A stretch of 64,000 nt of DNA from Spirochaetales bacterium (GTDB taxonomy: Bacteria; Spirochaetota; Spirochaetia; Sphaerochaetales; Sphaerochaetaceae), in contig JAQYHB010000001.1 in the NCBI GenBank assembly GCA_028722305.1, positions 40,608 through 104,607 of the forward strand, in the 5' to 3' direction. Made by a program: the position numbers and the translations under genes. This document shows positions 50,188 through 59,528 of this stretch, piece by piece (the first letter of the stretch is position 1; each line of letters begins with the position of its first letter). Below the pieces are notes generated by a model. The model saw nothing but the letters and a program-made list of their open reading frames with translations, made no database searches and had not been told where the DNA came from.

Positions 50188-50760
50188 TCAGACTTCGTCG
50201 TCCTTCACCACCTTGAGGAAATCGACCTCGACCGGGGTGGAACGACCAAAAATCCCCACGCTGATGCGCAGGCTGTTCTTCTCCAGGTTGACCTCGTCGA
50301 CCACGCCCTTGAAGGACTCGAACGGACCATCAATGATCTTGACATGGTCGCCGACAGCGAAGGTCTGCTTGGGCCTGAACACCTGTTCGGCGGGAAGATC
50401 ACCGGTCTTCTGAAAGATACCCTTCACCTCTTTTTCCGAAAGCGGTACCGGCGGCTTCAGGCGGTCGGCATCGGCGGTCAGGAACCCGGTCACTCCGTTG
50501 ATGCGGGTGATCTGGAAGCACCAGGCCCTCCACGTGTTCTCGGGGAGATCAAGTTGGACAAGGATATAGCCAGGGAGAATCTTACGTTTGGTCTCCTTCT
50601 TCACGCCATCCTTCAGCTCATAGACGGTCTCGAAAGGAACTTTGGCGTCAAGGCACACCTGGGCGAAGCCAGGATCAGTCTCGCGCATCTTCTTGATGAT
50701 GCGTTCGATTTTCTGTTCATAACCCGAATATGTGTGTACGACGTACCAGCCCTGTGCCAT
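50188..50760 (-). CDS. nusG: Transcription antitermination factor NusG
   Basis: Links RNA polymerase to the ribosome and to Rho. The NGN domain starts WYVVHTYSGYEQKIERII; the KOW domain is FAVGDHVKIIDGPFESFKGVVDEV. 190 aa, slightly longer than E. coli NusG (181 aa). Lies between secE and rplK. Confidence 0.97.
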   Translation of the reverse strand: MAQGWYVVHTYSGYEQKIERIIKKMRETDPGFAQVCLDAKVPFETVYELKDGVKKETKRKILPGYILVQLDLPENTWRAWCFQITRINGVTGFLTADADRLKPPVPLSEKEVKGIFQKTGDLPAEQVFRPKQTFAVGDHVKIIDGPFESFKGVVDEVNLEKNSLRISVGIFGRSTPVEVDFLKVVKDDEV

Positions 50761-50777
50761 ATCTCAATCCTATTAGA

Positions 50778-50957
50778 CTAGAACAACAAATAGACAAGCT
50801 TGAGCAGGACAAAATCGACCAGCCCAAGAAATACAGCCACCAAAACGGTGGAGATAACAACGACTTTTGTTGAAGAAGCGACATTCTCTTTCGTAGGCCA
50901 CACGACCTTTTTCAGTTCGCTGCGGCATTCTTTGAAATACTGAACCAGTTTCTTCAT
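50778..50957 (-). CDS. secE: Protein translocase subunit SecE
   Basis: Clamp subunit of the SecYEG channel. 59 aa, the short one-helix form: an amphipathic FKECRSELKKVVWPTKENV followed by one transmembrane helix. ATG 50957 with AAGGAG 6 nt upstream is preferred to the TTG one codon earlier. Just downstream of tRNA-Trp. Confidence 0.94.
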   Translation of the reverse strand: MKKLVQYFKECRSELKKVVWPTKENVASSTKVVVISTVLVAVFLGLVDFVLLKLVYLLF

Positions 50958-50992
50958 CAATGTCTCCTTGGGAAAAAAATTCGAGGAGCAGA

Positions 50993-51065
50993 CAGGCCAC
51001 GAGGGATTCGAACCCCCAACATCCGGTTTTGGAGACCAGCGCTCTACCGTTGGAGCTAGTGGCCT
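50993..51065 (-). tRNA. tRNA-Trp (CCA anticodon)
   Basis: 73 nt with acceptor AGGCCAC/GTGGCCT, D arm AGCTCCAACGGTAGAGC, anticodon stem CTGGT/ACCGG around CTCCAAA (anticodon CCA) and T arm GGGGGTTCGAATCCC. The 3' CCA is not encoded. Lies between rpmG and secE, a common bacterial order. Confidence 0.96.
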
Positions 51066-51086
51066 ATTTGCTCCTCGAAAGGTTGC

Positions 51087-51263
51087 TTATTTGATCTTCG
51101 CTTCCTTGTGCGGAGTATGCTTGCGATCGAACGGGCAGTACTTGTTGAACACGAATTTCTCCTGGGAATTCTTTCTGTTCTTCTCGGTCGTGTAGTTCTT
51201 GCGACCACAAACGGTGCACTGCAGAGCGATCTTCTCGACACTGGTTTTCTTTTTCTCAGCCAT
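51087..51263 (-). CDS. rpmG: Ribosomal protein L33
   Basis: 58 aa, read by hand: MAEKKKTSVEKIALQCTVCG at the start, NYTTEKNRKN, then KYCPFDRKHTPHKE near the end. The first CxxC is intact, but the second is CPFD, with Asp in place of the last Cys of the zinc site. Flanked by tRNA-Thr and tRNA-Trp. Confidence 0.94.
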   Translation of the reverse strand: MAEKKKTSVEKIALQCTVCGRKNYTTEKNRKNSQEKFVFNKYCPFDRKHTPHKEAKIK

Positions 51264-51301
51264 AGCTCTATGCTCCTCGGCGAAACATCACCATAAAAAA
51301 G

Positions 51302-51374
51302 AGCCTTCGAGCGGATTTGAACCGCTGACCCCCACCTTACCAAGGTGGTGCTCTACCAACTGAGCTACAAAGGC
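51302..51374 (-). tRNA. tRNA-Thr (GGT anticodon)
   Basis: 73 nt: acceptor GCCTTTG/CGAAGGC, D arm AGCTCAGTTGGTAGAGC, anticodon stem CCACC/GGTGG around TTGGTAA (anticodon GGT), T arm AGCGGTTCAAATCCGCT. No encoded CCA. First gene of the run leading to nusG and rpoBC; promoter at 51417-51445. Confidence 0.96.
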
Positions 51375-51416
51375 ATTACACACAAACACCGCGCTTTCTG
51401 TAAAGACGCACTCGTT

Positions 51417-51445
51417 ACGTTACCAAGGACATCTTTCTTTGTCAA
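51417..51445 (-). promoter_or_regulatory. Promoter of the tRNA-Thr / rpmG / secE-nusG run
   Basis: Minus strand TTGACA (51445-51440), 17-nt spacer, TAACGT (51422-51417). Good -35, weak -10. Confidence 0.6.
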
Positions 51446-51625
51446 TACGCCCGGGATGGGAATTCCCGAACTTGGAGCACGACAGAAACAATAGCAGAAA
51501 ATCGGGCCCCTCGTCCACTCTTTTTCAGTCAAAATCCTCTCTTGGAGCGCTTCACGCGCGTGTTCCCTAAAGATGTATTGGCCCGAATTTTCGGTTCGCG
51601 CAACTCGCCTTTTTCCGCTCGCCTT

Positions 51626-51633
51626 GCTATAGT
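51626..51633 (+). promoter_or_regulatory. Possible glgP extended -10 promoter
   Basis: TGCTATAGT is an extended -10 element with no good -35 partner; +1 is expected near 51640, about 28 nt before the GTG start. Confidence 0.4.
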
Positions 51634-51667
51634 GCTTGCTAGAAAGCTTTTGAAGGAAGAATCATCC

Positions 51668-54184
51668 GTGAACAAACAAAGCAATACTCGTTTTGGAAGG
51701 AAACCGGCAGACATCGCCCAAGACTTTGCCGAACATCTGAAGTACAGTGAGGACGCCGACGTCTATCACACGTCTCCCGAGGGCCGCTACAACGCCATTG
51801 CGCTGACCATCCGCGACCGCATCATCCAGCAGTGGGAAACCAGCAGGAGAACCCAGCGGGCGCAGGACTCCAAGCGTGTCTATTACCTTTCCCTCGAGTT
51901 CTTGATGGGAAGGGCCATGACCAACAACATCATCAACCTCGGTCTCGAGAAAGAGGTCCGCGAGGCGCTTGCCTCCCTCGGCTATACCTACGAGGAGTTG
52001 GCCGACGTCGAGCCCGACGCGGGACTTGGAAATGGAGGTCTTGGCAGGCTTGCCGCCTGTTTCATGGACTCTTTGGCCACGCTGGAATACCCCGCCTACG
52101 GCTATGGCATCCGCTACAACTACGGCATCTTCCGCCAGCAGATCGCCCATGGCTACCAGGTCGAGCAACCTGACGACTGGCTCCGCGACGGGAATCCTTG
52201 GGAAATCCAGAGGCCGGATACGGTCTATCCCGTCCAATATGGCGGCAGGGTGGAGATGATCCAGGAAAACGGCCGGGACTGCTACAAGTGGATTCCCGAT
52301 GAGCGGATGCTCGGTATGGCTTACGACACCCCGATCATCGGCTATGGCGCCAAAACGGTAAACACGCTCCGCCTGTGGTCCGCCAAGGCGACCGCAGAGT
52401 TCAACTTCAAGGAGTTCGACCAGGGAGACTACACCCAGGCCGTCCGCGACAAGATCCAGGCCGAGACGCTCAGCGAGGTGCTCTACCCCAACGATACGCT
52501 CTACCTGGGCAAGGAACTGCGGCTGAAACAGCAGTATTTCTTCGTCACCTGCAGCCTGCAGGACATTATCCGCCGCTTCAAGAGACACCACACCGACTGG
52601 AGCCAGTTCCCCGACTGCGCCGCCATCCAGATGAACGACACCCACCCCTCACTCGCCGTGCCGGAACTGATGCGGCTTCTGGTCGACGAGGAAAACCTGG
52701 ACTGGGATACCGCATGGGACATCACCGTCCGCACGCTGGGCTACACCAACCACACGTTGATGCCGGAAGCATTGGAAAAATGGTCCCTGCCGATGTTCGA
52801 GAAGCTGCTACCCAGGCATCTGCAGATCATCTACGAAATCAATCGTCGCTTCCTGCAGAAAGCCGTCAGCTTCTTCCCGATGCAGGGCGACAAGCTTGCC
52901 AAAGTGAGCATCATCGAGGAATCCAGCCCGAAGCAGATCCGCATGGCCAACCTTGCCATCATCGGCAGCCACAGCACCAACGGCGTCGCGGCGTTGCACT
53001 CCGAGCTGCTGAAGACCAAGATGTTCCCCGAGCTCAACCAGATTTTCCCGGAACGTTTCAACAACAAGACCAACGGCATCACCCAGAGACGCTGGCTGCT
53101 TGACGCCAATCTGGCCCTGGCTTCCCTGATCACCAGCGCCATCGGCGATGGCTGGATCACCGACTTCAGCCAGATCGAGCGACTGAAGCCGCTTGCCAAA
53201 GACACCTCCTTCCTGGAGCAGTTCGCCAAGATCAAGCGGCAGACCAAGGTCGATACCGCGGCATTCATCCGTAAGGATTGCGGCCACATCGTCAACCCAG
53301 GCATGCTCTTCGATACCCAGGTCAAGCGAATCCACGAGTACAAGCGCCAGCTGCTCAACATCCTGCATGTCGTGCTGCTGTACAACGACCTGAAAAACCA
53401 TGGAGAGATGACCAAAGGCATGACGCCCACCACCTTCTTCTTCGCAGGCAAGAGCGCTCCCGGCTACGTGAACGCCAAGCTGATCATCAAGTTCATCAAC
53501 AACGTCTCCAAGGTGGTCAACTCCGACCCGGAGACCCGCGACCTGCTGCAGGTCTTCTTCCTGCCGAACTACCGCGTCACCCTGGCGGAGCACATCATCC
53601 CCGCCAGCAACATCAGCGAGCAGATTTCCACAGCGGGAACCGAAGCCAGCGGCACCGGCAACATGAAGTTCATGGTCAACGGCGCCCTGACGATGGGAAC
53701 CTTGGACGGAGCGAACATCGAGATGGCAGAAGCGGCGGGCAAGGAGAACATGTTCATCTTCGGTCATACCGAGGAGGAGATCGCTGCCTTGGCAGGCCAC
53801 TACGACCCCTGGGAATGGATCAACAAGGACGAAGGCATCAAGGCGATGGTCGACCTGGTCTGCAGCGGTTTCTTCAACATCAACGAAAGGGGAATCTTCG
53901 ATCCGCTCTGGTCCAGCCTGTTCGACCAGGGTGACCGCTACTTCCTCTTCGCCGACCTGGCCATGTACCGCGACGAGCACAAGAAGGCTCTGGAGCTATA
54001 CCGCGACGATCAGCACGCCTGGAACGAGAAAGCCGTTCTGAACATCGCCAGCAGCGCGAAGTTCTCCAGCGACCGGACCATCGACGAGTACGCCAAGGAA
54101 ATCTGGCATCTGGAAAAGTGCCCGGTCCCCCAGAACACGACTGTCGAGACGGCATTGCTCAACGCGAAGAGCCTGAAGCACTAA
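51668..54184 (+). CDS. glgP: Glycogen/maltodextrin phosphorylase
   Basis: Releases glucose-1-phosphate from alpha-1,4-glucans. The GT35 features are clear: YYLSLEFLMGRAMTNNIINLGL, the DAGLGNGGLGRLAACFMDS loop, the phosphate site region and the PLP-lysine block EASGTGNMKFMVNGALTMGTLDGANIEM. GTG 51668, with AAGGA about 9 nt upstream, gives 838 aa, matching the family; the longer in-frame start lies upstream of the predicted promoter. Isolated plus-strand gene; no other glg gene nearby. Confidence 0.93.
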   Translation: MNKQSNTRFGRKPADIAQDFAEHLKYSEDADVYHTSPEGRYNAIALTIRDRIIQQWETSRRTQRAQDSKRVYYLSLEFLMGRAMTNNIINLGLEKEVREALASLGYTYEELADVEPDAGLGNGGLGRLAACFMDSLATLEYPAYGYGIRYNYGIFRQQIAHGYQVEQPDDWLRDGNPWEIQRPDTVYPVQYGGRVEMIQENGRDCYKWIPDERMLGMAYDTPIIGYGAKTVNTLRLWSAKATAEFNFKEFDQGDYTQAVRDKIQAETLSEVLYPNDTLYLGKELRLKQQYFFVTCSLQDIIRRFKRHHTDWSQFPDCAAIQMNDTHPSLAVPELMRLLVDEENLDWDTAWDITVRTLGYTNHTLMPEALEKWSLPMFEKLLPRHLQIIYEINRRFLQKAVSFFPMQGDKLAKVSIIEESSPKQIRMANLAIIGSHSTNGVAALHSELLKTKMFPELNQIFPERFNNKTNGITQRRWLLDANLALASLITSAIGDGWITDFSQIERLKPLAKDTSFLEQFAKIKRQTKVDTAAFIRKDCGHIVNPGMLFDTQVKRIHEYKRQLLNILHVVLLYNDLKNHGEMTKGMTPTTFFFAGKSAPGYVNAKLIIKFINNVSKVVNSDPETRDLLQVFFLPNYRVTLAEHIIPASNISEQISTAGTEASGTGNMKFMVNGALTMGTLDGANIEMAEAAGKENMFIFGHTEEEIAALAGHYDPWEWINKDEGIKAMVDLVCSGFFNINERGIFDPLWSSLFDQGDRYFLFADLAMYRDEHKKALELYRDDQHAWNEKAVLNIASSAKFSSDRTIDEYAKEIWHLEKCPVPQNTTVETALLNAKSLKH

Positions 54185-54203
54185 GTCCAATTTTGAGGAA
54201 AAT

Positions 54204-54233
54204 GCCGGCTCCTCCCCAAGGGGCCGGTTTTTT
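54204..54233 (+). terminator. Terminator after glgP
   Basis: GCCGGC (54204-54209) pairs with GGCCGG (to 54227) with an inner CCT/AGG step, followed by TTTTTTG. Confidence 0.85.
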
Positions 54234-54237
54234 GTCG

Positions 54238-54456
54238 TCAGGCACAGGCGAAAATCTTGTCCAATAGCGGAGCGATGGCTATAGCGGGAAGAGAACCACG
54301 CTGAATACCATCGTCAGGCAGGATGCGCCCTTCAAGGGCGATGGTGGCGAATTCGGTAGACCCGTCCTGAAAGGAGTCCTTGATTCAGCGGCGGAGCAAC
54401 ACTCCGGACAGGGCGCCGACAATAACCGTGATTCAGTCCACATAGGTGGCAAACAT
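54238..54456 (-). pseudogene. DUF554 membrane protein remnant
   Basis: On the minus strand one frame from ATG 54456 reads MFATYVD, TGA, ITVIVGALSGVLLRR, TGA, IKDSFQDGSTEFATIALEG, then ends LPAIAIAPLLDKIFACA and stop TGA at 54238. Restoring the two stops gives a DUF554 N-terminus (FATxVNxITVIVGALxGxLL...) joined directly to the family's C-terminal LPAxxxAPLL end, with about 150 central residues deleted. Identification is by recognition of family ends, not a search. It is the only content of the 327-nt gap between glgP and the next gene, apart from the terminator. Confidence 0.7.
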
Positions 54457-54499
54457 GTGTGCCATCGTAGCGCGAAGGCTGAAAGGAAGGAAAGAGTGC

Positions 54500-54505
54500 T
54501 ATACT
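54500..54505 (+). promoter_or_regulatory. Extended -10 promoter, predicts a leaderless mRNA
   Basis: TGC-TATACT (extended -10); +1 is expected at 54512, the A of the following ATG. No good -35. Confidence 0.5.
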
Positions 54506-54511
54506 GTTTCC

Positions 54512-55090
54512 ATGTATGCAATCATCCTTGCCGCTGGGCTCGCGTCCCGCGCCGGTGGAGAAAAACTATTCTGGAAGACCGAGGGCAAGTCTTTGGTGGT
54601 CCATGCGGTAGAGGCAGCCGTTGGAGCGGGGTTGCCGACCATCGTCGTCACAGGCTTTCAAGGCGAGCGGGTCGAGTCCCTGCTCGCCTGCCACCCCGAC
54701 ATCACAATCGTCCGCAACGAACGCTATGAGAGCGGGCAGCTCTCCTCCATACAAGCAGGGGTGCGGGCACTTCCCCACGCCGAGGATTTCTTCATCGCCC
54801 TGGCCGACATGCCGCTCATCAGAAGCAGGCACTACCTGGAGTTGGCAGGGGCATGGGACCGCAGGACCGACGGAATCCGTCCGATGGTGGGTGGGCTCGT
54901 CGGCCACCCGGTGCTGGTGAAGGCATCACTGATTCCCGCCATTCTCGCTGCCGGCGCGGGATTGCGGATGAAGGACGTCCTTGCCTCCTTCGTCATCGCA
55001 CGCAAAGAAAGCGGCGACCGCAGCTACATCACCGATGTCGACACACTTTCTTCCTACCAAGCATTGCTCGACCGGGAGAACCCAAGCTGA
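54512..55090 (+). CDS. MobA-like (MocA-type) nucleotidyltransferase
   Basis: 192 aa. Rossmann-like nucleotidyltransferase: IILAAGLASRAGGEKLFW is the GxAxRxGxxK nucleotide loop, and FFIALADMPLI carries the metal-binding Asp. It then follows the MobA/MocA fold (GHPVLV, GLRMKDVL). MocA-type enzymes attach CMP to molybdopterin; related proteins activate sugars. No molybdenum-cofactor gene is adjacent, so the substrate is open. No Shine-Dalgarno; see the promoter at 54500. Confidence 0.75.
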   Translation: MYAIILAAGLASRAGGEKLFWKTEGKSLVVHAVEAAVGAGLPTIVVTGFQGERVESLLACHPDITIVRNERYESGQLSSIQAGVRALPHAEDFFIALADMPLIRSRHYLELAGAWDRRTDGIRPMVGGLVGHPVLVKASLIPAILAAGAGLRMKDVLASFVIARKESGDRSYITDVDTLSSYQALLDRENPS

Positions 55091-55095
55091 CAAAC

Positions 55096-55132
55096 AAAAA
55101 TGCGCCGGCACCGGCGAATCGCCGATGTCGGC
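55096..55132 (-). terminator. Terminator after clpB
   Basis: Minus strand 12-bp stem GCCGACATCGGC (55121-55132) / GCCGGTGCCGGC (55104-55115) with one A-C mismatch, loop GATTC, then GCATTTTTG. Confidence 0.8.
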
Positions 55133-55153
55133 ACACATGCGACCTTACGTAGG

Positions 55154-57736
55154 TCAGGAGATGGTCACCTCTCCGGTGGAACCCACGCTCAAGTGGATCG
55201 TGGAACCCTCCAGGAAGACACCTTCAAGCAGCTTCTCTGCAAGCGGGTCCTCCACGTAGTCCTGCACGGCGCGGCGAATCGGGCGCGCGCCATAGGCGGG
55301 GCTGTAGCCTTTCTTGAAGACCAGGTCGACCACCTTGTCGTCCCAGACGAGGTGCAGGTTCCTGCCCTCCAGCCGCTTCTTCAGCTCATCAAGCTGCAGC
55401 GTGACAATCGAGCGGAGCTGCTCGTCGCCAAGGCTTTTGAAGACCACGATCTCATCAATACGGTTGATGAACTCGGGCTTGAAGGCGCCTCTGATCGCCT
55501 CCATGACCCTCGCCTTGCCTTCGGTGAAGCTGGTCGCTCCAAGCAGGTCGGCCGATCCCAGGTTGCTGGTCATGATGATCACCGTGTTGGTGAAGTCCAC
55601 CACTCTCCCCTGGCCATCGGTCAGACGCCCGTCGTCAAGCACCTGCAGGAGGATATTGAAGACATCCGGGTGGGCCTTCTCAATCTCATCGAACAGGATT
55701 ACCGAGTAGGGGCGACGTCGGACAACCTCGGTCAGCTGACCGCCTTGGTCATAGCCGACATACCCCGGAGGCGCCCCAATCAAGCGGGATACCGAGTATT
55801 TCTCCATATACTCGCTCATATCGATACGGGTCAACGCCTTCTCGTCGTCAAACAGGAAGCCGGCAAGCACCTTGGCGAGCAGGGTCTTTCCGACGCCGGT
55901 AGGACCGGCGAACAGGAACGAACCGAGCGGACGATGGGCATCGCCGATTCCCGCCTTGTTCCGTCTGATGGCGTTGGCGACCGCCTTGATCGCCTCCTCC
56001 TGTCCGACCACCTGCTTGGAAAGGATCGACTCAAGCTGCAGGTACTTCTGCTTCTCGCTGGAGCGCATCTTCGTGACAGGCACACCGGTCCACGAGCTGA
56101 CGATGCGGGCGATATCGTCCTCATCGACTTCCTCGCGAAGCAACTGCCTGCCATCCTTCTGCATGGAGTTCAGCTTGTCCTCTGCCTCCTGGATTTGCTG
56201 CATCAGCGCGGGAATCTCTCCATGCTGGATACGCGCCGCACGCCCAAGGTCTCCCGAACGCTCCGCGTCCTTTTCCTGGACGCGAAGCTGCTCCAGCTGG
56301 GTCTTCTTCTCTTTGATGCCGACAATGGCGTCGCGCTCGTTCTGCCACTGAAGCCGCATCGAACCCGCCTGGCTGGTCAGGTCGGCAAGCTCGCCCTTGA
56401 TCTTCTCAAGCCGTTCCTTGCTGGAGGGGTCGGTCTCGTTCTCCAAGGACTTCTGCTCGATCTTCAGCTGCAGGATCTTTCGCTCGAGCCTATCCAACTC
56501 GACAGGCTGGCTTTCGATTTCCATCTTCAGCTGGCTCGCCGCCTCATCAATCAGGTCGATTGCCTTGTCGGGCAGGAACCGGTTGGTGATGTAACGATTG
56601 GAAAGGGTCGCCGCGGCCACCAGCGCGTCATCCTTGATACGGACGCCATGATGCACCTCGTACTTCTCTTTCAGGCCACGCAGGATGGCGATGGTATCCT
56701 CCACGCTCGGCTCCTTGCAGTAGACTGGCTGGAATCGGCGCTCCAAGGCCTTGTCGGTCTCGATGTACTTGCGATACTCGTCGAGCGTCGTGGCGCCAAT
56801 GGTATGCAGCTCGCCACGGGCGAGAGCCGGCTTGATCAGCTGGCTGGCATCGGTATGGCTGTTTCCCCCCTGTCCCGCGCCAATGATGGTGTGCAGCTCA
56901 TCGATGAAGAGGATGATCTTGCCCTCAGAGCGGACCACCTCGTTGATGACACCCTTCATACGCTGCTCGAACTGGCCGACGTAGGAAGCTCCAGCCACCA
57001 GCTGGCCGACATCCAGGCTCAGGATCCGTTTGCCCTTCAGGCTCTCCGGGACATCCCCGTTGGCGATCCTCTGGGCCAAACCCTCGACGATGGCGGTCTT
57101 GCCGACACCGGGCTCGCCAATCAGCACGGGGTTGTTCTTCGTGCGACGCGAGAGCACCTGCATCACCCTTCTGATTTCCTCGTCACGGCCGATGACCGGG
57201 TCGAGCTTGCCGCTCTTGGCCGCGGCGGTCATGTCGATGGTATACTTCTCAAGAGTCTGATACTGCGCCTCCGGATCATCATTGGTGATGGTCTGCCCAC
57301 CGCGCAGTTCCTTCAGCGCGGCCTGGACCTCGGTCTTGGTCACGCCAAGTTTGTTCAACGCGTCGTTGCAGCGCGTGTGCGTATCATCCAAAACGGCCAA
57401 GAGGAAATGCTCAGCCGAAAGGTATTCGTCCTTCATCGAACTGGCGATACGCTGGGCGCTCTCCAGTTCGTCGTTCAAGATCGTGGAGAAAGAGACCTGG
57501 GCATGGTCTCCATAGGCCTTCGGAGCACTGTCGACCATCTGCCTGAAGGTCTGCTCGAACTGACCGCTAGACACGCCGATCTTCTCAAGAAGCGGCGCGA
57601 TCACCCCACTTTGCTGGCGGACCATGGCAAGCAACAAGTGCTCGGTGCCCACCTCGCTGTTGTGGTTGTCCTTGGCAAGCTGGACGGCCTCCTTCAAGGC
57701 CTCTTTCATCCGTAATGTCAGTTTATCAGTATCCAT
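55154..57736 (-). CDS. clpB: Disaggregase ClpB
   Basis: AAA+ hexamer that pulls proteins out of aggregates with DnaK. N-terminal Clp domain ([19 protein letters not shown]...GTEHLLLAM), first ATPase with [18 protein letters not shown], a long coiled-coil middle domain (about residues 410-520) and second ATPase with [19 protein letters not shown] and [17 protein letters not shown] 57736 (GGAGGGAG upstream) gives 860 aa, typical; the in-frame ATG 16 codons earlier overlaps the promoter. Promoter 57774-57802 carries the block shared with dnaK and grpE. Confidence 0.97.
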   Translation of the reverse strand: MDTDKLTLRMKEALKEAVQLAKDNHNSEVGTEHLLLAMVRQQSGVIAPLLEKIGVSSGQFEQTFRQMVDSAPKAYGDHAQVSFSTILNDELESAQRIASSMKDEYLSAEHFLLAVLDDTHTRCNDALNKLGVTKTEVQAALKELRGGQTITNDDPEAQYQTLEKYTIDMTAAAKSGKLDPVIGRDEEIRRVMQVLSRRTKNNPVLIGEPGVGKTAIVEGLAQRIANGDVPESLKGKRILSLDVGQLVAGASYVGQFEQRMKGVINEVVRSEGKIILFIDELHTIIGAGQGGNSHTDASQLIKPALARGELHTIGATTLDEYRKYIETDKALERRFQPVYCKEPSVEDTIAILRGLKEKYEVHHGVRIKDDALVAAATLSNRYITNRFLPDKAIDLIDEAASQLKMEIESQPVELDRLERKILQLKIEQKSLENETDPSSKERLEKIKGELADLTSQAGSMRLQWQNERDAIVGIKEKKTQLEQLRVQEKDAERSGDLGRAARIQHGEIPALMQQIQEAEDKLNSMQKDGRQLLREEVDEDDIARIVSSWTGVPVTKMRSSEKQKYLQLESILSKQVVGQEEAIKAVANAIRRNKAGIGDAHRPLGSFLFAGPTGVGKTLLAKVLAGFLFDDEKALTRIDMSEYMEKYSVSRLIGAPPGYVGYDQGGQLTEVVRRRPYSVILFDEIEKAHPDVFNILLQVLDDGRLTDGQGRVVDFTNTVIIMTSNLGSADLLGATSFTEGKARVMEAIRGAFKPEFINRIDEIVVFKSLGDEQLRSIVTLQLDELKKRLEGRNLHLVWDDKVVDLVFKKGYSPAYGARPIRRAVQDYVEDPLAEKLLEGVFLEGSTIHLSVGSTGEVTIS

Positions 57737-57773
57737 ATTCCGTTCTCCCTCCGGAATCATCTCGTACGGAGGA

Positions 57774-57802
57774 AATATACTCACGCCGACGGAAATCGAC
57801 TA
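57774..57802 (-). promoter_or_regulatory. clpB promoter with GTGAG-TATATT heat-shock-like block
   Basis: Minus strand TAGTCG (57802-57797), 17-nt spacer ending GGCGTGAG, TATATT (57779-57774). Compared with dnaK it keeps CGATT, GCGTGAGTAT and TT at the same spacing. The -35 overlaps the stop codon of the tetR gene. Confidence 0.65.
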
Positions 57803-58393
57803 CTTCCTGAAGGAGGAGAGAAACGTATGGATAATGTCTTTGTCCTGCTTGATATCGTATTTCTTGAAGAAGGCGACGCGCAGGCAGGCACCCTCCAGCA
57901 ACACCATCAGTTGCTCGGCGACCTTGTCGACATCGCAGCCCTTCACCACTCCGCTTGCCATCCCGGAGCGGATCAACCGCTTGAAGAGGATGGAAAGCTT
58001 GGCCGTGCGATGCATGATCATTCCCTCGAAGTCCCGGCCCTCATGCTTGACCTGGATCATCACTTCGACCAAGTTGCTGATTTCGGTGTTGTTGGCGCCA
58101 GCTGTGTCGATGATGTCATCGCAGATGCGGACCAGCTTGTCGAGCTCGCTACCGGGATCGCGCCAGACGTAGGACACATACTTGGAGAACATGCGGCCCG
58201 TGACCAGCTTCACCGCGTAGTGGTAGATTTCCTCTTTGTCGGTGAAATACTGGTAGATGGTCGGCCGGGACAGGTTGCACTCATCCGCAATCAGGCTCAG
58301 GTTCGAATTCCGGTATCCCTCTCGGGCAAACACCTTCAATGCTGCCTGCAGGATTTCCTGCTTGCGAGCTTCATGGTCTATTTTCTTTGGCAT
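57800..58393 (-). CDS. TetR/AcrR-family transcriptional regulator
   Basis: 197 aa. The N-terminal DNA-binding helix-turn-helix is typical: ILQAALKVFAREGYRNSNLSLIADECNLSRPTIYQYFTDKEEI. The C-terminal ligand-binding domain gives no clear substrate. Lies directly upstream of clpB on the same strand. A TGTC-AAC-GACA palindrome at the likely -10 (TATAGT, 58414-58419) just upstream may be its own operator. Targets are unknown. Confidence 0.88.
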   Translation of the reverse strand: MPKKIDHEARKQEILQAALKVFAREGYRNSNLSLIADECNLSRPTIYQYFTDKEEIYHYAVKLVTGRMFSKYVSYVWRDPGSELDKLVRICDDIIDTAGANNTEISNLVEVMIQVKHEGRDFEGMIMHRTAKLSILFKRLIRSGMASGVVKGCDVDKVAEQLMVLLEGACLRVAFFKKYDIKQDKDIIHTFLSSFRK

Positions 58394-58453
58394 GGCAACA
58401 CCTTGTCGTTGACACTATACCATGCTTTCGTCAGCAACACCACCCGGATTGGT

Positions 58454-59476
58454 TCACTTTTTCCCAAGCGTGTCGCTTAGTGTGGCGACTTCCACGGCCT
58501 TGATGGTGTGCAGCCGGTTCTCCGCCTCGTCGAAGACGACGGAGTGGGAAGAACGGAAGACCTCGTCGGTCACCTCAAGCTCCTTCAGACCGTACTGCTC
58601 ATAAATCTGCTTGCCAATCTGGGTGCCGAGGTCATGGAACGAGGGCAGACAGTGCTCGAAAAGCACCTTCTCGTTTCCGCTGGCCTTCAGCAGGTCCATC
58701 GTCACCTGATACGGGCGCAGCAGCTTGATGCGCTCCGCGGTCTTCGCCTCCTCGCCCATCGAGACCCAGACATCGGTGTAGACCACGTCCGCGCCTTTAA
58801 CCGCCTCGACCGGGTCGACAGTCACGTGGATGACGCTACCGCTCTCCTTGGCCTCCGCTTTCGCCCAAGCAAGCAGGTCCGCCTCCGGCCAGAGCTCCTC
58901 TGGAGTGGCGATGCTGAAGTCCATGCCGACCTTCACCGCCCCCATCAACAAGGCATTGGAGACGTTGTTCCTGCCATCGCCGATATAGGCGAATTTCAGC
59001 TGGCCGACCGGTTTGCCGGTATGCTCCATCGCGGTCAGGAAGTCCGCCAGCGCCTGTGTCGGGTGGTCGTCGTCGGTCAGTCCATTCCAGACAGGCACGC
59101 CGCCAAAACGGACCAAGTCTTTCACCAGGTCCATCGAATACCCCCGGTACTCGATCGCGTCGTACATCCGTCCAAGGACCTTCGCCGTATCCTCGATCGA
59201 CTCTTTCTTCCCCATCTGGCTTCCGGTCAGATAGGTCACATGGGCGCCTTCGTCACTGGCGCCAAGCTCGAAGGCGCAGCGCGTCCTGGTGCTGGTCTTG
59301 TCGAAAATCAGCACGACGTTCTTCCCTTCCAGGAGTTTGCCGTCCACGTAGGAAGGATGAGGTCTGCCCTTTTTCTTCGCCTTCAAGGCCACGGCCAGGT
59401 CAAGAAGATAGAGGATTTCCTCTTTCGAATAATCCTTCAATGTCAGGAAACTTCGTCCTTTCAGATTGCACTGCAT
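58454..59476 (-). CDS. argF: Ornithine carbamoyltransferase
   Basis: Makes citrulline from ornithine and carbamoyl phosphate. The carbamoyl-phosphate site STRTRCAFE, the [14 protein letters not shown] region and the ornithine-binding HCLPSFHD loop are intact. 340 aa. It stands alone, so biosynthetic and arginine-deiminase-pathway roles cannot be separated by context, although an ARG-box-like palindrome at its promoter favours arginine control. GGAGG lies just before the start. Confidence 0.93.
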   Translation of the reverse strand: MQCNLKGRSFLTLKDYSKEEILYLLDLAVALKAKKKGRPHPSYVDGKLLEGKNVVLIFDKTSTRTRCAFELGASDEGAHVTYLTGSQMGKKESIEDTAKVLGRMYDAIEYRGYSMDLVKDLVRFGGVPVWNGLTDDDHPTQALADFLTAMEHTGKPVGQLKFAYIGDGRNNVSNALLMGAVKVGMDFSIATPEELWPEADLLAWAKAEAKESGSVIHVTVDPVEAVKGADVVYTDVWVSMGEEAKTAERIKLLRPYQVTMDLLKASGNEKVLFEHCLPSFHDLGTQIGKQIYEQYGLKELEVTDEVFRSSHSVVFDEAENRLHTIKAVEVATLSDTLGKK

Positions 59477-59499
59477 ACGTATCCTCCGGTATGCTGGGG

Positions 59500-59528
59500 A
59501 TTATCACATAAATATGCATTACTGTCCA
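59500..59528 (-). promoter_or_regulatory. argF promoter
   Basis: Minus strand TGGACA (59528-59523), 17-nt spacer, GATAAT (59505-59500). Confidence 0.65.

Noticed and set aside
57737..57773. Possible RNA thermometer in the clpB leader: CCTCCG near the -10 pairs with CGGAGG at the ribosome-binding site.
   Set aside because: The predicted +1 (about 57767) falls at the end of the CCTCCG arm, so most of the anti-SD strand would not be transcribed.
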